Assembly: GCA_964410945.1 (NCBI GenBank)
Contig: CAYPJE010000042.1
Coordinates: 1-27,677 of the forward strand
DNA length: 27,677 nucleotides
Direction: 5' to 3'
From: CAYPJE01 sp964410945
Lineage (GTDB): Bacteria > Fidelibacterota > Marinisomatia > Marinisomatales > TCS56
The notes under the pieces were generated by a model, which worked only from the letters and a program-made list of their open reading frames with translations, did no database searches and was not told the origin of the DNA. The translations under genes and the position numbers were made by a program. Positions 6,913 to 16,400 of the stretch are shown here, piece after piece (within the stretch, counting starts at the first letter, position 1; each line of letters begins with the position of its first letter).

Positions 6913-9204
6913 ATGAAAATGAACTCAGTCTTATGCTTGATACTGATAATAACATCAGTCATTTCTGCAAGTCAGATAACCAACCCGGATTATACAATAA
7001 ATATTTCGACTCCTGATTTCTCAAAATCGATAAATATCGCCGAATCTTTCTTGGCGGGCGACTCAATCCGTGATTATGATCCCAACTTATTATTTCATCG
7101 GATCAAAGAAACCGTAGGGAAGACCGGCTACTTTTCTTTATCCGTTCCTACCGCAAAAGGAACTGGAGTATTGATTTTCTCTGATAATCAAAATTTGGAT
7201 ACTCTATCCGTGGATAGTTTGGAACTAATATATAAAACAGCCCTGTTGCACCGCTATTATGATCGTTTGCATCATATGGGAACTCCATCCGATTCAACCG
7301 AGTATGTTTTTGTTCTGGCAAATGACACTCGGATGAGTCCGGCTCGCCTGATGGAGCAATTCCTTGAGAGGAAAGATGAAATAATCACCTTCCAATTCGG
7401 GGTTGATACACTTCATGGAAAGGTTCTTTTAACCCGGTATGGCTCAGACTGGATTGAATTGTATTCCATCGAGGAACATTTTCAGCAGATGCTGGTTGCC
7501 CGTGACACAATCGGAGACTATCAATTCACCTATCCATCCAATGGTGATACCGTGTTTTCGAAAAAGTTTCGATATCAGGGCTGGGTTCGTGATACAGCGG
7601 CCGTGATGACACTGGGATCAGATACGATTGATGTTTATTCCAGTGGAGCTTTTGTGGGCTTATTCGAACTCGAACCAGGACTAAATTCCTATCCACTACG
7701 GATTACTGGTGAATCAGGCCTGGTTGATACGGTATTCAATATCTACTATTCCCATGATGATTTCGATCCGCTGGCGTCCGGTGCATCAATCCGGGATAAC
7801 TCGATCGAACCACGTTCTGATCTTGTGTATTACCAGCCGGATCGTATTATTGTCCGATTTACTGGTACGACCGGGGGGGAGGCTCGCTTTAAGATTCCCG
7901 GGCTGACCGGGAAATATCTACCCATGCAGGAAATAGTTAATTCTGATGGCCAAAAAGCAGGTCTTTACGAGGGTGTATATCAAATTCAACCCGATGATAA
8001 ATGTAATCGTCAGAAGGTAGTATTCAACCTGAAAGGTCCCACAGGTAAGAAGATAAAAAAGAAATCAACAGGCCTAATATCGGTTAAAGCCGGTGTGCAG
8101 CCCGTATTGCTGGAGACCAGGGATGTTGCCAATCTGGTGCGCTATTCCGTGGGAGGTGAGATTTTATCCAATCTGCCGGCGGGAATCGTTCTTGAAGGAA
8201 TTGCGGAAGAGGGTCGCTGGTGGAAGGTTGCTCTGTCTGCCAATCGTACGGCCTATATTCCCAAGTGGAGTGTGGAAAGATTGCCTTCCGGCAGAGGTGT
8301 TCCTGAAGCCCGGTTATACAGTATTTTTTCCGAAGTCGATTCAGGTTGGGTAAATGTTAATTTCAGGACTACGGACCAGGTACCGTTTAAAATTGTCCAG
8401 GGAATTGATCCCCAGAAACTGTCGGTCTATTTTTACCGTACCCGTTTCCAGAATGAGTGGACGGTTTACCCCGACAGTTGTACCCTGATAGATCATTTCG
8501 ACTGGCAGGCTGTGGATGATGATATCGTGCGTTTTGATGTCTATCTGAACACTGATCAGCAATGGGGCTATTCAGGGAAATATGTCAATGGACGATTTGT
8601 ACTTAAGATAAAGGAACCACCGGTTCTGAATCCGGCCAATCCGTTTAAGGATTTAACTTTCATACTGGATGCCGGCCATGGTGGGGAACACCGCGGCGCA
8701 GTCGGTCCCACCGGATTATGTGAAAAAGATGTTAACCTGGTTTATGCGCAGTACCTAGGCAGACTGTTGCAGGAACGTGGTGCCCGGGTTATTCCAACCA
8801 GGCAGGTTGATTCCACAATGTCGTTATCAAGCAGGATGGTGATTGCCAGGGAAGCGGAGGGTGATATCTTCCTGTGGCTTCATAATAATGCTCCGGGAAG
8901 CAGCCGCAATCCCCTGGAGGTGAGTGGTACCAGCACCTACTATACCAGTCCCCAGAACTGGCCGCTGGCGCGGGCAACCTATCCGCATCTGGTTGAACTG
9001 GGGCTGGAGCCATTTGGGCAGGTTCATCGTACTTACTATATTACCCGTCAGACCGATATGCTGATCTATCTGGTGGAGGGGGCTTTTATGTCGCACCCGG
9101 AAGATGAACTGTTCATGCTGTCCGATGAAAACCTGCAGAGCCTGGCCCAGGCTGTATTGGCGGGTCTGGAAGATTTTCTCCTGTCCCAGATTGAAAATGA
9201 TTAA
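6913..9204 (+). CDS. N-acetylmuramoyl-L-alanine amidase (Amidase_3) with long N-terminal extension
   Basis: A 763-residue exported enzyme that cleaves the bond between MurNAc and L-Ala, stripping stem peptides from glycan. The catalytic domain is C-terminal, about 580-760. Zinc ligands are His589 (DAGHGG), Glu604 (EKDVNL) and His657 (LWLHNNAP), and Glu722 (LVEGAFMSHPEDE) is the catalytic glutamate. The E-G-A-F form differs slightly from the usual E-x-G-F-L. An SH3b-like segment (about 393-458, ending GRWWKVALSANRTAYIPKW) may bind cell wall. The first 390 residues match no family I recognise; they include a strand-rich Ig-like part around 210-260. The protein is far longer than typical AmiA/AmiC enzymes. 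No clear Shine-Dalgarno precedes the ATG, so translational coupling to the gene upstream is plausible. A second in-frame ATG lies six bases later. Confidence 0.9.
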   Translation: MKMNSVLCLILIITSVISASQITNPDYTINISTPDFSKSINIAESFLAGDSIRDYDPNLLFHRIKETVGKTGYFSLSVPTAKGTGVLIFSDNQNLDTLSVDSLELIYKTALLHRYYDRLHHMGTPSDSTEYVFVLANDTRMSPARLMEQFLERKDEIITFQFGVDTLHGKVLLTRYGSDWIELYSIEEHFQQMLVARDTIGDYQFTYPSNGDTVFSKKFRYQGWVRDTAAVMTLGSDTIDVYSSGAFVGLFELEPGLNSYPLRITGESGLVDTVFNIYYSHDDFDPLASGASIRDNSIEPRSDLVYYQPDRIIVRFTGTTGGEARFKIPGLTGKYLPMQEIVNSDGQKAGLYEGVYQIQPDDKCNRQKVVFNLKGPTGKKIKKKSTGLISVKAGVQPVLLETRDVANLVRYSVGGEILSNLPAGIVLEGIAEEGRWWKVALSANRTAYIPKWSVERLPSGRGVPEARLYSIFSEVDSGWVNVNFRTTDQVPFKIVQGIDPQKLSVYFYRTRFQNEWTVYPDSCTLIDHFDWQAVDDDIVRFDVYLNTDQQWGYSGKYVNGRFVLKIKEPPVLNPANPFKDLTFILDAGHGGEHRGAVGPTGLCEKDVNLVYAQYLGRLLQERGARVIPTRQVDSTMSLSSRMVIAREAEGDIFLWLHNNAPGSSRNPLEVSGTSTYYTSPQNWPLARATYPHLVELGLEPFGQVHRTYYITRQTDMLIYLVEGAFMSHPEDELFMLSDENLQSLAQAVLAGLEDFLLSQIEND

Positions 9205-9218
9205 AAAGTGAGACAAAT

Positions 9219-10700
9219 ATGAAATTGATACTACGTGTTATTTTAGTGTTTTATGCCGTATTGCTGGTTGGATGTGCCCATTTCAAGACCTTGCCGGCTC
9301 CGGATGTGGAAGCCCGCGGAATCTGGATGTCCCGGTTTGATTATTGTGAATATTCTTCCACCCATGACCAGGATTCGATTAAATATTATATCACCAGTAC
9401 GATTGAACAGGCTGCCCAGGCCAATTTCAATATGCTGTTTTTCCAGGTTCGTGGAAATGGCGATGCCTATTATAATTCCAATGTTGAGCCCTGGGGGCAT
9501 TTGCTGACTGGTAATTTCGGCGAGAATCCCGGTTGGGATCCGCTGCAACTGGCCATCGATGAGGCCCACAAGTATGGTATCGAACTGCATGCCTGGGTCA
9601 ACACGTTCCCGGCCTGGCGCGGCCCTGGAGAGCCGCCGGTTACTCAACCGTTGTCTCCGTACCTGGCCCATCCGGAATGGATCGTCTGCGATTCCAGCGG
9701 AATACCCCAGCCGATCACTGAACATTACACTTCCTTTTCACCAGGCATACCAGCCGTTCATGATTATATTATTTCGGTAGTTAGGGATATTCTTGAGAAT
9801 TACGATGTTGATGGAATCCATTTCGATTATATCCGCTATCCGGAAGGTTCGATTGCCAATCGCTATTCCAGTGATCCGGTGAGTGTAGCCAGGTTCAATT
9901 CGGTGGAAGGTAATCCTTTAAAACTGGACTGGGAGGACTGGCAGCGCGACCAGGTCACGGCATTTATGGCTAAAACCTATGATGCGATAACAACTGCAAA
10001 GCCTTGGGTGAAAGTATCGGCCGCTGTACTGGGGACCTATAAAAGTAACAATTGGTCGGCTTATAATTCGGTCTACCAGGATGCCCGGCGTTGGACTGAG
10101 CTAGGCAAGATCGATTTTATCGTTCCTATGATTTATCACCCCCGTTCACATCCTACGGCCCCGTTTATGAAACGTGCCCTGTTGTACAAAGATAATTACA
10201 CCGTTGACCGTTATGTTTTTCCGGGAATTGGCAGTTTCAGGTACACGAGGGATGAAAAACCTTATACCTGGAAAGAGGCTGAAGGACAGGTTAATGATCT
10301 GCGGAGGCAGGATTTCCCGGGGATGGTATTCTTCAGCTCTCGCAGCCTGCATGGTAAATGGGAATCGATGGGCACGAAATATTTTGGAAATCAGGCTGAA
10401 ATTCCGGCGATGGAATGGAAAGCGCCTGTCGAACTGCATGCTCCACAGAATGTAGTTGTTGATCTGACTGATGGTATAATGACCATAAAATGGGAGGATA
10501 CACTAAATAAAGTTCAGGTAGCTGCTTATGATATCTATCTGGTACAGAATGACGAACCAGCAGTTTTACTTGGATCGGTGGCGTCCGGGCAGACGATGAT
10601 CTGGAGTGCGGAATGGGAGCGTTCGTTAAAGCCAGATTCCATTACCATTCAAGCTGTAGATAGCCGGGGGAATGTCAGTCAATTTTCATCAGATAAATAA
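9219..10700 (+). CDS. GHL10 (DUF187) family glycosyl hydrolase-like lipoprotein, DigH-like
   Basis: A 493-residue lipoprotein: MKLILRVILVFYAVLLVGC with a good lipobox (LVGC, Cys19). Residues about 30-400 form a TIM-barrel of the glycosyl hydrolase-like 10 family. Visible hallmarks are EARGIWMSRFD, MLFFQVRGNGDAYY, GIELHAWVN and the acidic DGIHFDYIRYP at 198-208. In E. coli the family member DigH (YddW) cuts denuded peptidoglycan glycan strands, and being directly downstream of an amidase that makes such strands supports the same role here. The C-terminal 90 residues (from about VELHAPQNVVVDL) look like a fibronectin type III-like sandwich. It is the third gene of the operon, 14 bases after the amidase stop, with a weak GTGAG ribosome site. 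Substrate identity is inferred. Confidence 0.85.
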   Translation: MKLILRVILVFYAVLLVGCAHFKTLPAPDVEARGIWMSRFDYCEYSSTHDQDSIKYYITSTIEQAAQANFNMLFFQVRGNGDAYYNSNVEPWGHLLTGNFGENPGWDPLQLAIDEAHKYGIELHAWVNTFPAWRGPGEPPVTQPLSPYLAHPEWIVCDSSGIPQPITEHYTSFSPGIPAVHDYIISVVRDILENYDVDGIHFDYIRYPEGSIANRYSSDPVSVARFNSVEGNPLKLDWEDWQRDQVTAFMAKTYDAITTAKPWVKVSAAVLGTYKSNNWSAYNSVYQDARRWTELGKIDFIVPMIYHPRSHPTAPFMKRALLYKDNYTVDRYVFPGIGSFRYTRDEKPYTWKEAEGQVNDLRRQDFPGMVFFSSRSLHGKWESMGTKYFGNQAEIPAMEWKAPVELHAPQNVVVDLTDGIMTIKWEDTLNKVQVAAYDIYLVQNDEPAVLLGSVASGQTMIWSAEWERSLKPDSITIQAVDSRGNVSQFSSDK

Positions 10701-10806
10701 TAGACCATTTTCCGTACGACAAACACTCCTGTCTGTCGATCCGATGGTATTAGCTGATTAAGCAATGTCGTATATATAAGCTGGAGCTGTGATTAATGTT
10801 ATTAGT

Positions 10807-11817
10807 TCAGGATTTTAATCCAATCCCGGGCCTATCCGTAAGTGTGATTTTCCCGTTTACTATCTCTGTTCCTTTAAAGGGATCGTTGCTGATCAGCAGA
10901 TTGCCGTCCAGGTCAGCCCAGTCCACCATTGGTGACAGATGGGAAGCTGCCGATACAGCACAGGATGTTTCGGTCATACAACCCAGCATCACTTCCATTC
11001 CCAGTGAACGGGCCAGGGTCAGCATTTTATGGGCCTCCCGCATTCCGGTGCATTTCATCAATTTTATATTAATGCCGGAGTAGATACCTTTCAGCCGTGT
11101 CACATCACTTAACCGCTGGCAGGCTTCATCAGCGATGATGGGGAGGGGACTGTGCTCATTCAGCCAGGCTGTTTCATCCAGCAGTTCCTTCGGCATGGGT
11201 TGTTCGATCAGCAGGCAATTTTGTTCATTCAGCCACTCCACCATTTCCAGGGCCTGGTGTTTATCTGTCCAGCCCTGGTTGGCGTCTATCGTTAGTGGTT
11301 TGTCAGTCACCGAGCGGATTGTATTTACTATCTCACTGTCATTGTCAGAACCCAGTTTGATCTTGATAATATTATAAGGTTCGGCTTCGCGCACTTTGGT
11401 TCGAATCATCTCGGGTGTGTCAATACCGATTGTATAGGTCGTGTCTGGTGTTTTTGCGGCATCAAAGCCCCAGATTTTGTACCAGGGTTGTCCGATCATT
11501 TTCCCGACCAGGTCGTGGAGGGCAATATCCAGGGCAGCTTTGGCGGCATGATTTCCGGGAGCAATCTGATCCACATCAGTGAGGATTTCATCCATTAGAA
11601 AAGGATCTTTGAATCGGGATAAATCGACTTGATCCAGGAAAGTGGATACCGTTTTCTGTGACTCTCCCAGGTAGGGCGGCATCGATGCTTCACCATAACC
11701 TGTAACGCCCTGATATTCGATTTCAGTCAGGTAGGCGGGAGTAGTGGTCCTCGAATGTACCGCTACTTTAAAGACGTGTTTCAGTTCCAGGGTATAGGGG
11801 CGATGGGTAAGTTTCAT
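10807..11817 (-). CDS. ykfB: Dipeptide epimerase, L-Ala-D/L-Glu type (enolase superfamily)
   Basis: A 336-residue cytosolic enzyme that interconverts L-Ala-D-Glu and L-Ala-L-Glu from murein peptides so that the dipeptide can be degraded. Enolase-superfamily residues are all present: KIK with Lys154 as acid/base, metal ligands Asp178 (IDAN), Glu205 (IEQP) and Asp230 (ADEA), and the second catalytic Lys252 (NIKLMK). A DLDG near residue 302 fits the Asp-x-Asp motif that marks dipeptide epimerases, where it binds the substrate amino group. Its start overlaps the stop of the NlpC/P60 gene by four bases (ATGA), implying coupled translation. Epimerases with other dipeptide specificities exist, but the partner gene favours L-Ala-D/L-Glu. 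Confidence 0.9.
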   Translation of the reverse strand: MKLTHRPYTLELKHVFKVAVHSRTTTPAYLTEIEYQGVTGYGEASMPPYLGESQKTVSTFLDQVDLSRFKDPFLMDEILTDVDQIAPGNHAAKAALDIALHDLVGKMIGQPWYKIWGFDAAKTPDTTYTIGIDTPEMIRTKVREAEPYNIIKIKLGSDNDSEIVNTIRSVTDKPLTIDANQGWTDKHQALEMVEWLNEQNCLLIEQPMPKELLDETAWLNEHSPLPIIADEACQRLSDVTRLKGIYSGINIKLMKCTGMREAHKMLTLARSLGMEVMLGCMTETSCAVSAASHLSPMVDWADLDGNLLISNDPFKGTEIVNGKITLTDRPGIGLKS

Positions 11818-13028
11818 TGTTGAACGTAGGCCGGATGATCTTTTACCATAACAATACCATTTTTGTTCAGCGAAGACAGAACCCGGCGGGCACGAATGAA
11901 GTTGTCGTAGCGGTATTGATTGAAATTTGAGCGGGTGGGATCCAGGCTGTTAATCTTCACCAGGCCGGAAGCATGGATGAATTCCGTGTCGCCAATGTAG
12001 ATTCCCACGTGAGTAATCCGTTCACTGGTAGAATCGGTGGCGGCCCGGCCGAAAAACAGCAGGTCACCAACCTCAAGCTTTTCAAATCCTTTTTCGGTAT
12101 CAACCGGATCACCGGTATGTACCTGTTGGGACGCATCCCGGGCCAGCACTACACCATTTAAAAAATAAATCGTTTTTGTAAAACCGCTGCAATCAAAATT
12201 CTTAGTCGATGTACCACCCCAGAGATAAGGAAGTCCAATAAAGCGTCGGGCATCAGCCACAAGGTTTTCCGGTGTAGGGGAGGTGTCTTTCAACCAATTG
12301 TCAAATGGTTGAGCTGCACCTCTAGGAATAAAGGCTGTACGCCCATCGGGAAATTCAACGGCATAATGTTTTTCAGTTTCATCAAGCAGTATCAACAAAT
12401 CACCGGCCACCAGGTCCGATACCCGCTCGTTTTCGGCCGTGGTTTCAAAGGCATAGCCACTGTCTTCCAGATATATGATTTTATCAGCCTTGATCCAGTC
12501 ATCCTTTTCCTGCTCAGTCATCAATTGGATACCGCTGGCATCTACCCAGGAAATGTATCCGTCCGGTGTCTGGACCAGGTACCAGTAACTATCTTTTTTA
12601 TAAACTTTAAGTGCCGTACCCAGAAGGGCCTGGGTAGCCAGTTCGGCTGAATGCGCCGGCTCGGAACGGATGTTAGCGACAGATATCCTGACAAGGCCAT
12701 AATGCTTCTCACCTAATTCTTCTGAGGGGAGTAATTTTATCTGGTCATCAAACTTTATTTTAGCCTTGGTCAGTTTCTTGACCAGGTCTGCATGGGCCGA
12801 TTCTAGATTAGTCTCACCGGTCAGGACTTGAATACTGTCTACCAATTCATTTTCAATTTTAAATATGGCCACTCGTTTGTCGGGTGCCCAGGTTTGTTTT
12901 ACTTTAGCAATTATGCTATCGATATTTTCCATTTCATTGACTTTATTTTTTGATTGGCAGCCGATCAGCAGGACAATCAGTACTGGAATAATTGATGTTG
13001 AAATCTTCGTAATAGTATTTTGATTCAT
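11814..13028 (-). CDS. ykfC: NlpC/P60 endopeptidase lipoprotein with SH3 domains, YkfC-like
   Basis: A 404-residue lipoprotein: signal with LIGC (Cys24), then about 80 residues of leader domain, two SH3b-like regions (about 115-170, and 180-240 with FPDGRTAFIPRGAA), and a C-terminal NlpC/P60 papain-like domain (about 255-395). The catalytic set is Cys280 (NFDCSGF), His340 (THVGIYIG) and His352 (FIHASG). The family cuts gamma-D-Glu-diamino acid bonds in murein peptides, releasing L-Ala-D-Glu, which is the substrate of the epimerase encoded next. YLWGGTS before the Cys and RDASQQ after it are typical of the YkfC branch. Lipidation would keep the enzyme at a membrane, so the released dipeptide would need import; no transporter is visible here. 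Confidence 0.9.
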   Translation of the reverse strand: MNQNTITKISTSIIPVLIVLLIGCQSKNKVNEMENIDSIIAKVKQTWAPDKRVAIFKIENELVDSIQVLTGETNLESAHADLVKKLTKAKIKFDDQIKLLPSEELGEKHYGLVRISVANIRSEPAHSAELATQALLGTALKVYKKDSYWYLVQTPDGYISWVDASGIQLMTEQEKDDWIKADKIIYLEDSGYAFETTAENERVSDLVAGDLLILLDETEKHYAVEFPDGRTAFIPRGAAQPFDNWLKDTSPTPENLVADARRFIGLPYLWGGTSTKNFDCSGFTKTIYFLNGVVLARDASQQVHTGDPVDTEKGFEKLEVGDLLFFGRAATDSTSERITHVGIYIGDTEFIHASGLVKINSLDPTRSNFNQYRYDNFIRARRVLSSLNKNGIVMVKDHPAYVQQ

Positions 13029-13439
13029 GTGGGATATTAGACCATTCTAAAAATCAATTAAAATGAATTTTACCGTGAACCATCTAAAGTATTTGAATAA
13101 ATATTCATTGGCTGTATAGACATCCACAACTTTTTAACTTGCTATATAATTTGAGGGGCAGTAGTTTTGATTGAGGATTGGAGAAAACTCGTCAGAAAGT
13201 TATCTCTTATTTTTTGATTCGGTTGCATGTGAAAATTGCCCATTTGATAGCATGAGCTAGGCATGTTGAGCGGATGGGGACAGGGAGTACAGACCTGGTA
13301 TTCGCTGGTTCCAGAGAACGGACATTGCCCTCATTGTTTTTATAAGTGGTGATTTATATTCATTTGCAGTATTAACCTTCTTAAAGGTTGACAAATAGAA
13401 TCAAAGCTTTTTCTTAAACATACAATGGAGGATTAGCCC
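13029..13439. promoter_or_regulatory. Divergent intergenic region with candidate promoter elements
   Basis: This 411-base AT-rich gap separates the minus-strand NlpC/P60 gene from the plus-strand FG-GAP gene and shows no coding frame. TATAAT at 13145-13150 (plus) has no -35 at the right distance. AACCTT-ctta-AAGGTT (13374-13389) is a perfect 6-bp inverted repeat overlapping a consensus -35 box, TTGACA, at 13388-13393. No good -10 follows within 16-18 bases. GGAGGA at 13427-13432 is the ribosome site of the FG-GAP gene. A regulator could occupy the inverted repeat, but this is inference. Confidence 0.35.
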
Positions 13440-16400
13440 ATGAATTTACAGCTAAAGCGACATTGGTCATTAATGATGCTCTTAGTTGCAATTCCGGCAT
13501 TTGTCTTTTCACAAACCGTTGCTGATGGTTTCACAGTATCGTGGTCACTTGACCCTAATACCAGTGATGACATCGTAGACCGTGACGGTTATGGTGGTGA
13601 AAACGTAATGACCGGATTGGATTTGGACGGCGATGGTCTTCGTGAAATTCTGTTTACATTAGATGAAACACTGGCACCTGGTGGTCCCGATCCGGGTCAC
13701 ATTGATGTCTATCTATATGAAACAGATGGCAACGACAGCTATGCTTACGTCTGGGGTTTCCAGTCACCCGAACTCAGTAATTCATTACCAGGTTTAGGTG
13801 TTGGTGATATCGATGAAGATGGCTTGAATGAGATCTATTTCGGTATCCCGCCAGCCAGTGGCAGCAATGATAACACTTGGGGAACCTATATCTTTGAACA
13901 GGATGCCCAGGGTGTATTTCCAACTACTCCTACGTTGGTTTATACACATGGTTATGCCGTAGCCGATAATTTCCGTCCCGCCGGTTTCCAGCTGGAAGAT
14001 ATCGATAATGATGGTGACATCGAGTTGCTGGCAATCGATCGTGGTGCCCGCCGGTTGCAGATCTTATCGCTTGCTACGGAAGGTTTTGACGATTTCGCCG
14101 ATTTCACCCTGGAATATGAACTGGGTGATACTACACTCGGTGGTGGCGGTGTCTATGACCTGATGGTTGTCGATTTCGATGACGATGGTCTGAATGAAGT
14201 CTGGGTTAATACCTGGGATATGTTCAGCATGGCCATTGTTGAGGTTACCGATACCAATGAATATGCCCTGCAGGTTGATCTGAATCAGTTATATGCCGAT
14301 AACGATCCCGGATCATTCAACAAGCATGACATGTTTTTCAAGGATATTGACGGCGATGGTGCTCTTGAAGCCTGGCTGCCCATGACCGATGGTATGCTCT
14401 ATTATATCGATGATGTTGACAGCTCAGTCACTGAAATCGATGCTGATGCTGTAATTCAGGTTGGTATGATTGGTACCGGGAATTCCCGTGGTGCCTCAAT
14501 CGGTGACCTGAATGGTGATGGCGATGAAGATATTGTGATATCCTGCGGTACCGATGAATATGTCAATATGGTTGAGTACAATGGTATTGGCGACCCAACT
14601 GATATTAACAGCTATGTAATCACTGAGATTTACAATACTATTGGCGGCGATGCCGATCGTTACTATCCCAATTCAATCTCACCGGTTGACATGGATGGCG
14701 ATGGCTTCAAGGAAGTTGCTGTTTGTAATATCAAAGCAACTGAAGTTGGACAGAATTCTTTGGTAATTCTGGAATACAATCCTTACACCGATTCACCTGT
14801 GGCTGCCAACTGGACTAACGTAGCAAATATCCTGCATTCCGATTCCGAAGATACTTCCTTTGTTAAGGATTTCTCCGGAAACTCCCGTACCGGTATTGCC
14901 GGTATGGATATGGACCAGGATGGTATCGATGAAGTTATCCTGACCGATTATGTCAAGAAACGCGTCATGGTATTTGAATATGATGCCACTGGAAACGCTT
15001 TCGATATGGTCTGGGCTTCCCCGGATGTTGATTCGGTCAATTCATACGGAACCAGTAACCCGCGTACCGTTTCAGTAGGTGACCTGGACAGTGACGGAAA
15101 ACAGGAAATCGTTTTCCCGTCCTCTAACAAAGCCCTTCCCGGCTGGTATATCTATGAATGGGATGGCGTGACTGGCAGTGATAACTACGGCACGACCTAT
15201 TCATCCCTCTGTCTGGTTGAGCTGGATACCTGCTGCCCCGGTGCTTTCAGCGCTTTCCGTGGCGACCATGAACGTTCCACTATTTTCGATATCGATAGTG
15301 ATGGACAGGAAGAACTGATTTCCATGATTCGCCGTAATTCCGGCGGAGACCGTGGAACTATTATCATGTCCGTTGATGGTGATATTGAACATAACGCCGG
15401 TGGAACCGGACTGGAAACCTGGGGTTCAGAATTCTTCCTGGAACGCGGTGACTATGGTGGCGGTTCTCCCTACCATTCACAACCCGCTGACCTGGATGGT
15501 GACGGAACCTACGAGCTGGTTAACACCACCTGGAACTACATGAACTTCTACAATATCGATGCGACCGGTGCTGACAGCTATGCTGCTGCTCCGTTAACAT
15601 CAGACACCCGCTACTACCAGGCTACATATCCATCCGATCATGTATCCCTGTTCGGTGGTGCTGCTGGTGATGTCGATGGTAATGGTGACGACGAAGCTTT
15701 CTTCCCGAACTATTATACCGCTGACCTTTATGTAGTCGATTATGAATCGGGTGATGATGTTCTGGCAGTCAGTGGCGATCATATCGTTAAGGTTGTTGAA
15801 GGTCTTGGAAAATTCGGTATCAGCCTGTTTGATATCGATGGCAACAGCAAAGATGATATCTTTGTTGGTACTGCTTATCCCCAGACCATTTCAAGGACCC
15901 AGTTGGTCGGTACCGATCCACGGAATCCGGCTGACTACCAGACCGAAATCATCTATACCGGTGAGCAGGATCTGCTCCGTGATATTAAAGTTGTAACCGA
16001 TGAGAACGGCGCCACCACCACGACTTTCAGTCACACTGGTGTATTCGCGTCGAAGGTACAGAGTCATTTCCAGGGAACCGGACTTGACTTTGATGGTGAC
16101 ACCAATTTTGAGTTGTTCGCCAGTTTCCAGAGTAACGTCGATAGTATCACTACTACCACGATCACCTGGAATACCACAAACTCCGATTATGACACAGTCG
16201 AAACGAAAGTTCTGAACGAACGGAGCTGGGTCGGAATGTTATTCGAATTCGCCGAAAGCGGCGTTGGTGTCGAAGAGCTGACATTTGTAACTCCTGAAGA
16301 TTACAAACTGCTCCCGAACTACCCGAATCCATTCAACCCGGTTACCAATATTGATTTCATTCTGCCGTTGGATAAAAAAGTCTCATTGAAGATTTATAAT

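Noticed and set aside
8827..9216. Minus-strand 129-codon frame over the amidase end
   Set aside because: It lies opposite the conserved Amidase_3 domain, whose motifs are only in the plus frame.
9243..9725. Minus-strand 160-codon frame over the GHL10 gene
   Set aside because: The plus strand carries the lipobox and GHL10 motifs over the same bases. The minus frame shows no domain.
10717..10738. CGACA...TGTCG hairpin between the convergent GHL10 and epimerase genes
   Set aside because: The stem is only 5 bp with a 12-base loop and no T-run, so it is too weak to call a terminator.
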